Source of the DNA: CAYYDE01 sp964470525
GTDB lineage: Bacteria > Patescibacteriota > Gracilibacteria > BD1-5 > UBA6164
Assembly (NCBI GenBank): GCA_964470525.1
Contig: CAYYDE010000011.1
Coordinates: forward strand, 1-15,630
Reading direction: 5' to 3'
Length of the DNA: 15,630 nucleotides
The position numbers and the translations under genes were made by a program. Position 1 is the stretch's first letter. Every line of letters starts with the position of its first letter. Positions 1 through 6,143 of the stretch are shown here, piece by piece. Below the pieces are notes generated by a model. The model worked only from the letters and a program-made list of their open reading frames with translations. It was not told where the DNA came from and ran no database searches.

Positions 1-190
1 ATAAAGCTCGCGCACACATCAAGGCTTCCCCTTTGGGGCTTTCCCAATTTGTCAACACATAAAAGGTGAAGTTTTTCAGGTACTTAGTCCCCACCTATTG
101 GGGTAGGATCTAAGTTATTGATATCGTTGCGATATCAAGCGTAGAGCATCCATGCTCCACTAGCGGCGGGGTTCGACTCCGACCGATAAA
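1..190. other. Non-coding left end with a series of inverted repeats
   Basis: No convincing gene lies in 1-318. The first 190 bases hold several inverted repeats: a 4-bp C/G stem at 28-38; a larger imperfect hairpin at 83-114 with CTTAG/CTAAG at its base and CCCC/GGGG inside; a perfect 9-bp stem at 118-138 (TTGATATCG, loop TTG); a 5-bp stem at 144-157; and a tRNA T-loop-like GGTTCGACTCC at 170-180. This density suggests a structured RNA, an origin-proximal element or a packaging element near a genome end. It does not fold into a standard tRNA as far as I can tell. Function is not established. Confidence 0.5.
118..138. repeat. Perfect 9-bp inverted repeat, 3-base loop
   Basis: TTGATATCG at 118-126 and its exact complement at 130-138 are separated by TTG. 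The stem is AT-rich and not followed by a T run on either strand, so it is not a typical intrinsic terminator. It could be a protein-binding dyad or part of a structured RNA. Confidence 0.7.
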
Positions 191-256
191 CAGAGTATAC
201 CACGTCCCGAATTGTGACACAAGTCCCATATTCAGGACATGGCTGTATCAGCGTGC

Positions 257-285
257 TTGATTTTGACGCCAAAATCTGAGAGAAT
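257..285 (+). promoter_or_regulatory. Weak sigma70-like promoter for the rightward genes
   Basis: TTGATT at 257-262 and GAGAAT at 280-285 are 17 bases apart, 33 bases before the first rightward start codon. The -35 box is fair and the -10 box matches four of six consensus bases. It is the best candidate upstream of 319, but the match is weak. Confidence 0.3.
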
Positions 286-318
286 TAGTTATCCGGTGAC
301 GACAAAGAGGCAAATAAA

Positions 319-648
319 ATGAACGGCGCAGCAACCCAAAGACTGATCGATTATATTGCGGCGAACGGTCCAGTATCGACGATTAGAGCTAGTTCGAATA
401 GACGCAGGGATTGGGGCATTGCACGTTACGAAATTCGAATTGTCAAACGCGGCGGATATTTGAGCAACGTGGTAACGCACGGCATGGGAAGTGATAGATA
501 CTGGACATTCCGCGCGGTCAAAAAGTTAGCGCATCAAATAGCAAAATCGGAAGGACGAATTTTCTTTGTCAAAATCGGCAAACTGACCGAGGACGACGCT
601 AACTATATATTGATGCAGCTCGGATGCTTAGAGCAATCGGCGGAGTAA
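319..648 (+). CDS. Hypothetical protein, 109 residues, first rightward gene
   Basis: I do not recognise this protein. It is mixed alpha/beta with a basic, arginine-rich stretch near residues 22-46 and no membrane segment. A good Shine-Dalgarno AGAGG sits eight bases before the ATG. It is the first of three short co-directional genes at the left end, facing away from the structural block. In protein-primed phages the short outward set near an end often carries early or regulatory functions, so a small regulator or host-takeover protein is possible, but nothing in the sequence proves this. The start is preceded by the A-rich string AAATAAA, as at the next two genes. Confidence 0.7.
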   Translation: MNGAATQRLIDYIAANGPVSTIRASSNRRRDWGIARYEIRIVKRGGYLSNVVTHGMGSDRYWTFRAVKKLAHQIAKSEGRIFFVKIGKLTEDDANYILMQLGCLEQSAE

Positions 649-660
649 GGGAAAAATAAA

Positions 661-972
661 ATGAAAATCACAATTGAACTATCCGATCAGCAGATAAATA
701 GTCTGGAGAGGTTTCTGTATGATTCGACTCACAATGCCGCACGGCCGAGCATTTATGTTTCGTCATCTGAAATCAGCGCTATATCAGCTATCGCGACTGT
801 CATTAACGCCGCCCGCCGTGCGAAACCGTCACCGGACGTGTCAGCGCAGGCTGACAGCTACAACGCCGGCTACGCGGCAGGGCGCGAGGTAGCGGACCGT
901 GATACGTTCTATGCAGGTAAGAGTGCGGCGTACGGCGCGATGATAGATTTTCTAGACGGAGAAATAAAATGA
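661..972 (+). CDS. Hypothetical protein, 103 residues
   Basis: I do not recognise this protein. The N-terminal 15 residues begin with a beta strand and an acidic helix (KITIELSDQQINSLERFL), a pattern common in small phage proteins. The C-terminal half (about residues 60-103) is alanine- and glycine-rich with helical potential, including YNAGYAAGREVADRD. It contains no cysteine and no membrane segment. AAGGG lies upstream of the ATG, followed by AAAAATAAA. The stop overlaps the next start as ATGA, so translation of the two genes is probably coupled. Confidence 0.7.
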   Translation: MKITIELSDQQINSLERFLYDSTHNAARPSIYVSSSEISAISAIATVINAARRAKPSPDVSAQADSYNAGYAAGREVADRDTFYAGKSAAYGAMIDFLDGEIK

Positions 973-1181
973 TACTACTGCGCAGAATATTAGCGACGGA
1001 TGATAAGTTCACGCCTATTTATATTCGAGCATCATCCATAATTTCAGTGACCGCGTATTTAGATTCAAGGGGCGAGGAAGTCGGCTCGATCATCAAATAT
1101 GCGGACGTGCAGGAATGGGTTTTCGAGTCGGTCGATCAAATACTTGAAAAGATAAAAGCTGATCGGCGGTGGCGTTATTAA
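969..1181 (+). CDS. Hypothetical protein, 70 residues, last rightward gene
   Basis: I do not recognise this small protein. It starts in an ATGA overlap with the preceding gene and has GGAGAAATAAA before the ATG. The middle looks like a short beta sheet (TPIYIRASSIISVTAYLD), followed by an amphipathic helix that ends in basic residues (EKIKADRRWRY). Its TAA (1179-1181) interlocks with the TAA of the leftward gene at 1178-1180, so the two converging transcription units abut with no intergenic space and no visible terminator. Confidence 0.65.
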   Translation: MILLRRILATDDKFTPIYIRASSIISVTAYLDSRGEEVGSIIKYADVQEWVFESVDQILEKIKADRRWRY

Positions 1182-1630
1182 CTCGTATAAACATCCGCGA
1201 ACGATATCATCAACGTAGCGCCGGCCCCGATAACAACGGCAGTTGCCGTATCGGTCCAGACGAACGTGAGGATATCGTTCGCTTTCATGGGTACGTATCT
1301 TGAGCCGCTGAGATCGCCGTGAAATCCTGACGATTGCGCGTCCCACAGACCGGGGATGGTATCCACCAGTACGTTATTTTTCAGGATGCCGAATGTGATA
1401 CCCTCGGGTCCAAGCGACGAATCGATATCTGCCGCGTTTATTTCGACGCGATATGTTCCGGGGATTTGACAGATAAAATTATTGCGCGTGACATCCCACA
1501 TGCCGTACGGATTAATTTGAGCGGTCGGAAACGTCGCCACATTCGTAGGCAGTATCATAGTCGTCGGTGTCAGTTTTTTAACCTGACAGAATGGCCGCAT
1601 TTCTCCATCATAACCCTGACCGACGCTCAT
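1178..1630 (-). CDS. C1q/TNF-like beta protein, candidate receptor-binding protein
   Basis: The 150-residue product has the spacing of a C1q/TNF-type jelly roll: a GMWD strand near residue 43, IPGTYRVEINA near 56-66, then LKNNVLVDTIPG, SGSRYVPMKANDILTFVW and a hydrophobic last strand ATLMISFADVYTS. In phages this fold occurs at the tips of receptor-binding or spike proteins that contact the cell surface. The gene closes the long leftward unit, just past the lysis genes, with GAGG before its ATG. The fold call comes from pattern recognition of strand motifs, not a search, and the receptor role is inferred. It could also be a generic capsid decoration protein. Confidence 0.5.
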   Translation of the reverse strand: MSVGQGYDGEMRPFCQVKKLTPTTMILPTNVATFPTAQINPYGMWDVTRNNFICQIPGTYRVEINAADIDSSLGPEGITFGILKNNVLVDTIPGLWDAQSSGFHGDLSGSRYVPMKANDILTFVWTDTATAVVIGAGATLMISFADVYTS

Positions 1631-1807
1631 TTACTCTTCCTCGTTTTCCGTTTCGTTTTCGCCATCGATCTCGGCAACCTCAATAATCCGATCAACGTAA
1701 ATCTTTTTCCCGTCATTCTCACGGAAATTCAGAATCGCGGCCGCGACATCTTTTCCTTCGACGATAAAATCATCGCCAGTATCCACTATAATTTCCCATT
1801 TGCGCAT
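1631..1807 (-). CDS. Small acidic hypothetical protein, 58 residues
   Basis: An ATG at 1807 preceded by AGGT at eight bases opens a 58-codon frame that stops directly against the start of the next gene. The product begins MRKWEIIVDTGDDFIVEGKD, a plausible beta hairpin, continues with a helix containing DVAAAILNF and KKIYVDRIIEVAEI, and ends in a strongly acidic tail of ten or so Glu, Asn and Asp residues. The arrangement (good Shine-Dalgarno, tight packing between neighbours on the same strand) supports a real gene. I do not recognise it. An acidic tail could mimic DNA or bind a basic partner, but that is speculation. Confidence 0.65.
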   Translation of the reverse strand: MRKWEIIVDTGDDFIVEGKDVAAAILNFRENDGKKIYVDRIIEVAEIDGENETENEEE

Positions 1808-1824
1808 TCTTGATTACCTGCTCA

Positions 1825-2055
1825 TTAAAATGGAATTGCTTTGATCCATTTTTTATCGGGCCATCGTGCGCGCAGACCTTTGCTGATTCCCATGAGAATC
1901 GGCACGATGAGCAGCGCATGTGGCATCGGCACGATATCGAGCAATTCCGGCGATGCGGCGGCGGCGGTTACGCCGACGGCGACGGTTCCCCGCGATGCGC
2001 GCTCGATAACGGGCTTTAGCAGCGGGATGAGTGCGAGAACGACGGGCGCGACCAT
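1825..2055 (-). CDS. Small two-segment membrane protein, holin candidate
   Basis: The 76-residue product has two hydrophobic segments, about residues 2-17 (APVVLALIPLLKPVI) and 46-60 (ALLIVPILMGIS), with an alanine-rich linker between them and a basic C-terminal tail (KGLRARWPDKKWIKAIPF). Size, two membrane helices and a charged tail fit small phage holins, which form the membrane lesion that triggers or releases endolysin. It lies two genes downstream of the lysozyme. The ATG directly follows the TAA of the preceding gene. The holin role is inferred from topology and context; a structural membrane protein of the virion is the main alternative. Confidence 0.5.
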   Translation of the reverse strand: MVAPVVLALIPLLKPVIERASRGTVAVGVTAAAASPELLDIVPMPHALLIVPILMGISKGLRARWPDKKWIKAIPF

Positions 2056-2253
2056 TTAACTGTTCTCGTTATCGACAATTTCATCAACCGGCGCGAGATA
2101 AGCGGCATTTTGCACTTGCGTCACGCGCGTGATATCGGCATTGCAGTAGGCATTTGCGACCTCATAAACGGCATTCGGCACGGTATCGGCATCGACGCCG
2201 AGCACTTCATAGACATCATCGTTTTCGACATATGAAACGTTGAACGTTGGCAT
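2056..2253 (-). CDS. Hypothetical protein between lysozyme and holin candidate, 65 residues
   Basis: I do not recognise this protein. The chosen ATG at 2253 has AGGAG ten bases upstream and follows the lysozyme stop; an upstream ATG at 2292 would overlap the lysozyme gene by 26 bases and lacks a comparable ribosome site. The product is acidic with predicted beta strands (FNVSYVENDDVYEVLGVDADTV) and no membrane segment. Its single cysteine is near residue 39. Position suggests a lysis accessory or another small virion protein, but nothing decides between them. Confidence 0.6.
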   Translation of the reverse strand: MPTFNVSYVENDDVYEVLGVDADTVPNAVYEVANAYCNADITRVTQVQNAAYLAPVDEIVDNENS

Positions 2254-2266
2254 GATGATAAAGCTC

Positions 2267-2761
2267 CTACGATAGAAAAACGGATTTTTCATCGGTCCGT
2301 CGATTGATCAGGCCGCCCTCTTCTTTACCGCCGGCGTATATCCAGCGTCCGAATTCGCCGGCGGCTCCGGCATAATCGCCCGCGTTGAGTTTGGAGAGCA
2401 GAGTGCTGTTCGCGAACGCCGTCTGACCGATATTGAATACGAAAGACGTGAGCGCGTCAAGTTGTGATGAGGAGAGCGGAACGCGGGTAACGCGTAGTAC
2501 GGTCTCGCGCGCGATTTGCATGTCGCGAGCGAGCAGCGTATCGGCCTCGGCCTCGGTGATTTTCGCGACGGGGCCGTAGGGAGCGTACGGGTCAGTTTTC
2601 AGGATCTTGTGGCCGTAGCCGATGGTCCAATGACCGGCTGAGTCTTGGTAGGGTTCGAGTCGCAGCCCTTCCCATTTTTTCAGCAGAGCTGAAGCCGTAT
2701 TTGTTCGCATGATCGCGTATCCGATTAAGCCGAAGGACATTAACAAAAGAAGAATTTTCAT
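2267..2761 (-). CDS. GH24 (T4-type) lysozyme with N-terminal membrane anchor, endolysin
   Basis: This 164-residue protein cleaves the glycan chains of peptidoglycan. The GH24 catalytic triad spacing is intact: Glu31, eight residues, Asp40, five residues, Thr46, inside KKWEGLRLEPYQDSAGHWT, followed by the IGYGH motif. The C-terminal GLINRRTDEKSVFL matches the conserved end of the family. Residues 2-18 are hydrophobic without a clear cleavage site, as in signal-arrest-release endolysins, which are exported by the host Sec system and held in the inner membrane until released. It may instead be a virion-associated lytic enzyme used at entry, since its gene lies among structural genes. The start overlaps the preceding gene as ATGA. 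Confidence 0.92.
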   Translation of the reverse strand: MKILLLLMSFGLIGYAIMRTNTASALLKKWEGLRLEPYQDSAGHWTIGYGHKILKTDPYAPYGPVAKITEAEADTLLARDMQIARETVLRVTRVPLSSSQLDALTSFVFNIGQTAFANSTLLSKLNAGDYAGAAGEFGRWIYAGGKEEGGLINRRTDEKSVFLS

Positions 2762-3198
2762 TCGACGGTGATGTATGACACAGCGTTTAGCAGCAACAGG
2801 CCGTTGCTCGACGTGCTGGTGATATTACTGCTTAATTGTATTATCGACTCCGGTCCGTTAATAGGTACGAATAAATTATCTAAAATAGCGGTGGTTTGCG
2901 GCGGCGGGCTAGTAGGATTGACCGATCCGGCCAGCGTGATTGTTTGCGCGGCAATGGGTGAGAATTCTGATCTAAAATTCACGCTACTGAGGTTTATGGT
3001 ACCTGATGCGTTACCGCTAATAGAGCATTCGCAGTATATCAATATTCCGATAGCATTTGCCGGCGCGTCGCTCAATACTATATCACTGGCGAACGGTACA
3101 TTTATATTATTCTCACGGGAGAAAATAGTTTCAAACGACGGGGTATTTAACAAGATGCCCCCCGAACCGCCGCCTGAGATCGGAAAAAATATAGGCAT
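2758..3198 (-). CDS. Spike-like beta protein B, 146 residues, paralogue of its upstream neighbour
   Basis: The product begins MPIFFPISGGGSGG and shows a run of short beta strands with many Ser, Asn, Thr and Pro residues, typical of viral spike or fibre domains. Its N terminus (MPI, Pro, Gly/Ser linker, then TIFS near residue 24) matches that of the neighbouring gene at 3200-3640, and both products are exactly 146 residues, so the two look like a tandem duplication that has diverged, most at the C-terminal half. The glycine-rich N terminus could be the capsid-docking segment. The ATG at 3198 follows the previous TAA by one base; the upstream start near 3225 is rejected for lack of a ribosome site. 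Exact function is unknown. Confidence 0.65.
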   Translation of the reverse strand: MPIFFPISGGGSGGILLNTPSFETIFSRENNINVPFASDIVLSDAPANAIGILIYCECSISGNASGTINLSSVNFRSEFSPIAAQTITLAGSVNPTSPPPQTTAILDNLFVPINGPESIIQLSSNITSTSSNGLLLLNAVSYITVE

Positions 3199-3199
3199 T

Positions 3200-3640
3200 T
3201 TACGATGATCGCAATGCGCCGACAATATTCACCGCGACGTTCAGAACACCTATTCGTTCGTCATGAAAAAATCGCAGCGTGCCCGATGAACCGCTGAATC
3301 CGAGCAATAGATTTGTCACAGATCCGCTGGATGATGGACTATCACCTGATTCGCCGGGTGAGCCTATCTCAACGGTGGGAAAAATTTCGGACAACGAATC
3401 GAACGGCGGATTGATAGGTGATAGATTATAGATCTCGATCACGGTAGACGTACCTGCACCGAACGGTTCGACCGAATTGGCCTGATAGGACAACAGTAAC
3501 GCGCAGGTATCGCTCGGCATTCCGTTTATGGCTACGTTCTGATCAAACGGTAATCCGCCGGTGTGTGAAAAAATAGTTTGAGCAATCGGCGTAAAATTTC
3601 CACTGCCTGATCCGTACGCCAGCGGAATTGTGATTGGCAT
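3200..3640 (-). CDS. Spike-like beta protein A, 146 residues
   Basis: The protein starts MPITIPLAYGSGSGN and has TIFS near residue 22, the same plan as its downstream paralogue. The body is beta-rich and includes a Gly/Ser/Pro stretch near residues 92-106 (GSPGESGDSPSSSGS) that may be a flexible linker between an N-terminal docking domain and a C-terminal domain. It overlaps the preceding gene as TAATG. Two similar tandem spike proteins fit vertex complexes of tailless phages, where different spike subunits share a capsid-proximal part. This is inference from composition and context; no named family is recognised. Confidence 0.65.
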   Translation of the reverse strand: MPITIPLAYGSGSGNFTPIAQTIFSHTGGLPFDQNVAINGMPSDTCALLLSYQANSVEPFGAGTSTVIEIYNLSPINPPFDSLSEIFPTVEIGSPGESGDSPSSSGSVTNLLLGFSGSSGTLRFFHDERIGVLNVAVNIVGALRSS

Positions 3641-4011
3641 TACAGCGACCCAGTCAACGCGAACCCCACACCGGCGATATTAACGGCCGATGTCGGCGCT
3701 ACCAGCGGTTCATAGTACGCGAACACTGACCCCGGCAATTGCAGGCCGACGGTGGGCGAGCCTGAAACGCCGGTAAAATCGATCAGCATAACAGTTCCGC
3801 CCTGATTCTGAATCATCAAATAGATACGCGAACGATCCGCAGGCAGGTATATCGAGCCTGAAAAATTAAATTGCTGGAAATTTGCCTGCTCGAAGGTACG
3901 AACAGGGATTTGATCTTTTTCCTGAATTCCGAGAACGGGAGAAACAATCGTTCCCGACCGCCGCTTGACGATGTTTTCACGGATAACATTGGCCGGGATA
4001 CGATTATTCAT
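3640..4011 (-). CDS. Small beta-sandwich virion protein, 123 residues
   Basis: After a polar, basic N terminus (residues 1-25) the protein becomes beta-rich. The core DRSRIYLMIQNQGGTVMLIDF followed by a proline/glycine loop and LQLPGSVFAYYEP resembles a widespread type of small phage decoration or fibre domain, in which an IQN-G strand is followed by an L-PG turn. It sits two bases after the capsid-type gene at 4014-4466 and just before the two spike-like paralogues, so a capsid-associated role such as decoration or vertex base is likely. I cannot assign a precise family. Confidence 0.55.
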   Translation of the reverse strand: MNNRIPANVIRENIVKRRSGTIVSPVLGIQEKDQIPVRTFEQANFQQFNFSGSIYLPADRSRIYLMIQNQGGTVMLIDFTGVSGSPTVGLQLPGSVFAYYEPLVAPTSAVNIAGVGFALTGSL

Positions 4012-4013
4012 AA

Positions 4014-4466
4014 TCAGCTCAGATTATAGATGCGCTGGCCCAGGAACGACACATAATAGTTCACGGGGTTCGTGCTCGCAAAATTCGTGAGCGTGCCGGT
4101 CAACGCCGCATTGCGATTGAGCAGTAGCGGCGTGGACAAAATGTACGGCAATTGGCCGTTACCTGCAAAATTGGTGAGCGGGATCGGCTGATCGAACACG
4201 TTCATGCCGGACCCGGTATCGACGAACTGCGCGGTCGCGTAGAGCGGCACCGGCGTCAGCGGGGTAGTTGGGTCGATAGCAGCGACGGTAATTTGCTGTA
4301 TCAGAAAATCGGAATCTGCCTGTATAACCAGCTGTCGCGTGTCGGTAGCGCTGGCGCCGACGACAGGAAAAAACATGGAATACACAAAGAATTTTGTGAT
4401 ATTGCGCGACAATCCGGCATTGATGTTGCGGAGCTGCTGATTCATTTGATCAACTGGCCGGGACAT
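4014..4466 (-). CDS. Second capsid-type beta-barrel protein (candidate minor capsid or penton)
   Basis: The 150-residue product is almost all beta: a short helical N-terminal arm (VDQMNQQLRNINAGLSRN), then VYSMFFPVVG, RQLVIQADSDFLIQQITV, LYATAQFVDTGSG, a loop with FDQPIPL, a strand with LPYILSTPLLL and a last strand VNYYVSFLGQRIYNL. That order of about eight strands fits a single jelly roll. Its DFLI(Q)-I strand and the final hydrophobic strand echo QFLITGIEIVLF and VGVVLDGILYRKI in the major capsid candidate next door, so the two may share a fold. AGAGG precedes the ATG, downstream of the terminator at 4483-4511. Function is inferred. Confidence 0.55.
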   Translation of the reverse strand: MSRPVDQMNQQLRNINAGLSRNITKFFVYSMFFPVVGASATDTRQLVIQADSDFLIQQITVAAIDPTTPLTPVPLYATAQFVDTGSGMNVFDQPIPLTNFAGNGQLPYILSTPLLLNRNAALTGTLTNFASTNPVNYYVSFLGQRIYNLS

Positions 4467-4482
4467 AGTAATAATCCTCTCG

Positions 4483-4511
4483 AAAAAAGTGGCGGCGGAT
4501 AATCCGCCGCC
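4483..4511 (-). terminator. Intrinsic terminator after the major capsid candidate
   Basis: A perfect 9-bp GC-rich stem (arms 4491-4499 and 4503-4511, loop of three) is followed on the minus strand by AC and six T (4488-4483). It lies 19 bases past the capsid gene stop and just before the ribosome site of the next gene. Partial read-through would give much more capsid mRNA than downstream mRNA. Confidence 0.85.
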
Positions 4512-4529
4512 TAATACCCACTTGGATTT

Positions 4530-5228
4530 TTACTGAATCTTGCGATACAGGATACCGTCCAGCACGACGCCGACGCGCATAGGATTCGAGAACGTCTGAG
4601 CGCCTTCCGGCCATGCGATAGTCACGCCGAAGAAGAGATTCGGCGTCAAGCGCAGCGGCGCGCGGAGATTGTACGGGCGTCCAGCGGCGTAGGCGTACGC
4701 GATGCGTGACTGAGAATCCGCTGCCGGCGTAGTGCTGGTGGCCAGCGCGGCATTGATTTCCAGATGCGTTTTGGGCGGCAGTTTACCGAGCGGCGCTTCC
4801 TGAAGGTAATTTTTCGAGCCGATAGTAAGTGCCAGATTGCCGGTGCGCGTGAACAGATAGACATCGTTCACCTGCGCGGCAACGGCGTTAGCGCCGAACG
4901 CGGCCGGGTTATTTGCGGCGACGGCGGGCACGGTCGGGAACAGCACGATTTCAATGCCGGTAATCAGGAACTGCTGATTTGCCGGAAGCTGACCGCTCAG
5001 CGTCATATTCGTGTCGCTGTAGGTTTTACTTGCCTGACCAACGGGGTTTGAGAAAAACGCGAGCTGCGTTACACCCGTCGCTGCGAGCGGCTGAAAATCA
5101 TACAGCGTTTGCGTGCTCGCCTCATAGCCGTTCAGCGTGACATCGTACTGATTCAGGCCGCCCATGGACGGCACGCCGTCGCTGATCGCCATTTCCTTGC
5201 GGAACTTATTCGGTCCGAACATTTTCAT
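4530..5228 (-). CDS. Candidate major capsid protein, 232 residues
   Basis: The gene has a strong ribosome site (GAGAGG before the ATG), its own terminator directly behind it, and a product without cysteine that is rich in Ala, Asn, Thr and Pro, all features of an abundant shell protein. Strands are evident at LAFFSNPV, MTLSGQLPANQQFLITGIEIVLF, VYLFTRTGNLALTIG, LRAPLRLTPNLFFGVTIAW and MRVGVVLDGILYRKI, separated by loops, consistent with one jelly-roll barrel; 232 residues is too short for a usual double jelly roll. A basic N-terminal arm (FGPNKFRKE) could contact neighbours, membrane or DNA. I recognise no named capsid family, so the assignment rests on context and composition. Virion proteomics would settle it. 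Confidence 0.6.
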   Translation of the reverse strand: MKMFGPNKFRKEMAISDGVPSMGGLNQYDVTLNGYEASTQTLYDFQPLAATGVTQLAFFSNPVGQASKTYSDTNMTLSGQLPANQQFLITGIEIVLFPTVPAVAANNPAAFGANAVAAQVNDVYLFTRTGNLALTIGSKNYLQEAPLGKLPPKTHLEINAALATSTTPAADSQSRIAYAYAAGRPYNLRAPLRLTPNLFFGVTIAWPEGAQTFSNPMRVGVVLDGILYRKIQ

Positions 5229-5276
5229 TTCCTCTCAAAAGCGCGCCTTTTCCTTTCGGTCGCGCGTGAATTAAAA
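5229..5276 (-). promoter_or_regulatory. Leader of the capsid candidate with a possible hairpin
   Basis: Between the basic virion protein and the capsid start, the minus strand can pair GCGCG with CGCGC plus CC with GG around an A-rich loop, followed by TTTT and then the GAGAGG ribosome site. It could be a weak attenuator, an RNA-processing site or an mRNA-stabilising leader. The stem has a bulge, so confidence is low. Confidence 0.3.
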
Positions 5277-5855
5277 TTAGTAATTGACGCCGACATATTC
5301 GCCGAGCGGCATGACCGTTTCGTTCGCCACGAATTCGCCCATGCCTACGGGGAGTCCCGCGTTGACGAAGCTCAATTGCGGATAGCCCGACAGCCCCGGC
5401 AGATCGGGAAGGACCGAGCGCACGCCGCCCTTGATCGTATCGTACAGCACTACGGTGAGCGCGCCGGCGGTGACCTGTTCGCCGAGGCGCTTGTTCGCGA
5501 TTTTCGACGCGATCATGCCGAGCGCGACGGCTGCGCCGATGCGCACGAACGGTTTCAGCGCGCCGGTCTGTACAGCGGCAGGGAGCGGCAGAAAACCAAG
5601 CATCAAATCGACGCCGAGCGCGCCCATACCGCCGACGGCTGCCGGCGCGAGCGTGCCGCGAACGAAACCGCCGGGACGATTGATCGAGCGGCGCGAGCGA
5701 CGTACGCGGCGAGCGATGCGCGAGCCGGTGCGGCGAGCGCGCGTGACCAGGCGCGTTGAGCTGCGACGGCGGCGCGGCGCGGCGCGGCGTTTGCGTGACG
5801 AGGTGGATGCGCGACGCTTGCGCTTCTTGGGATTAATCAGCATGAGCTGTGCCAT
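5277..5855 (-). CDS. Arginine-rich, hydrophobic-core protein; candidate DNA- or membrane-contacting virion protein
   Basis: Residues 8-60 are extremely basic (many Arg and Lys, starting with INPKKRKRR), a clear nucleic-acid-binding tail. Residues 66-130 are glycine- and alanine-rich and hydrophobic (TLAPAAVGGMGALGVDLMLG; IGAAVALGMIASKIA), enough for two membrane segments or a buried helical core. The C-terminal part is neutral with LSGYPQL and MGEFV motifs. The gene sits immediately before the major capsid candidate with AGAGGAC before its ATG. A virion protein that links packaged DNA to an inner membrane would fit, but that role is inferred. The INPKK motif also occurs in the gene at 6140-6637. 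Confidence 0.6.
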   Translation of the reverse strand: MAQLMLINPKKRKRRASTSSRKRRAAPRRRRSSTRLVTRARRTGSRIARRVRRSRRSINRPGGFVRGTLAPAAVGGMGALGVDLMLGFLPLPAAVQTGALKPFVRIGAAVALGMIASKIANKRLGEQVTAGALTVVLYDTIKGGVRSVLPDLPGLSGYPQLSFVNAGLPVGMGEFVANETVMPLGEYVGVNY

Positions 5856-5870
5856 AAAATGTCCTCTTGT

Positions 5871-6143
5871 TTACGTATCTTCGATGCCGCGATCCGTGAA
5901 TTTGTAACTGCCGCCGATCAAATACAGTTGCAGCCCGTCGTCACTTACCGCCAACACCGGCCTGGACCGCGACTTGAACCGATGAATATAGTTTTCACCG
6001 TCCACGCGATACGCAATATGAGTGCATTCGCCAATGCGGAGAGCTACATCATTATCCGGTAACGTGACGGTGTCAAGTCGCGTGTTCGCGTCGCCGTGAA
6101 ATTTTTTGTAGAGGCGTCGGGCGCGCTGAACGGAATCGGTCAT
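5871..6143 (-). CDS. Hypothetical protein, 90 residues, translationally coupled
   Basis: The N-terminal 20 residues form a basic helix (SVQRARRLYKKFHG), followed by a compact beta domain: ECTHIAYRVDGENYIHRFK, SRPVLAVSDDGLQLYLIGG, then YKFTDRGIED. The well-ordered alternation of hydrophobic and polar residues and the GGSYKFTDRGI ending look like a conserved globular family, but I cannot name it or its function. The start overlaps the preceding gene as ATGA without a good Shine-Dalgarno, which points to translational coupling. The location between basic virion proteins suggests a structural or DNA-handling role. Confidence 0.65.
   Translation of the reverse strand: MTDSVQRARRLYKKFHGDANTRLDTVTLPDNDVALRIGECTHIAYRVDGENYIHRFKSRSRPVLAVSDDGLQLYLIGGSYKFTDRGIEDT

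Noticed and set aside
140..190. tRNA gene suggested by GTAGAGCATC and GGTTCGACTCC
   Set aside because: The T stem pairs at only two positions next to the loop, no acceptor stem or matching D-stem partner is found, and anticodon arm geometry does not fit.
1..190. phi29-type packaging RNA
   Set aside because: The location near an end is right, but there is no gp16-like ATPase and I could not fold the region into the known pRNA shape; kept only as a structured region.
5109..5759. Long rightward open frame of 216 codons opposite the capsid region
   Set aside because: Shadow of two well-supported leftward genes; Arg/Ala/His-rich composition typical of antisense reading and no ribosome site.
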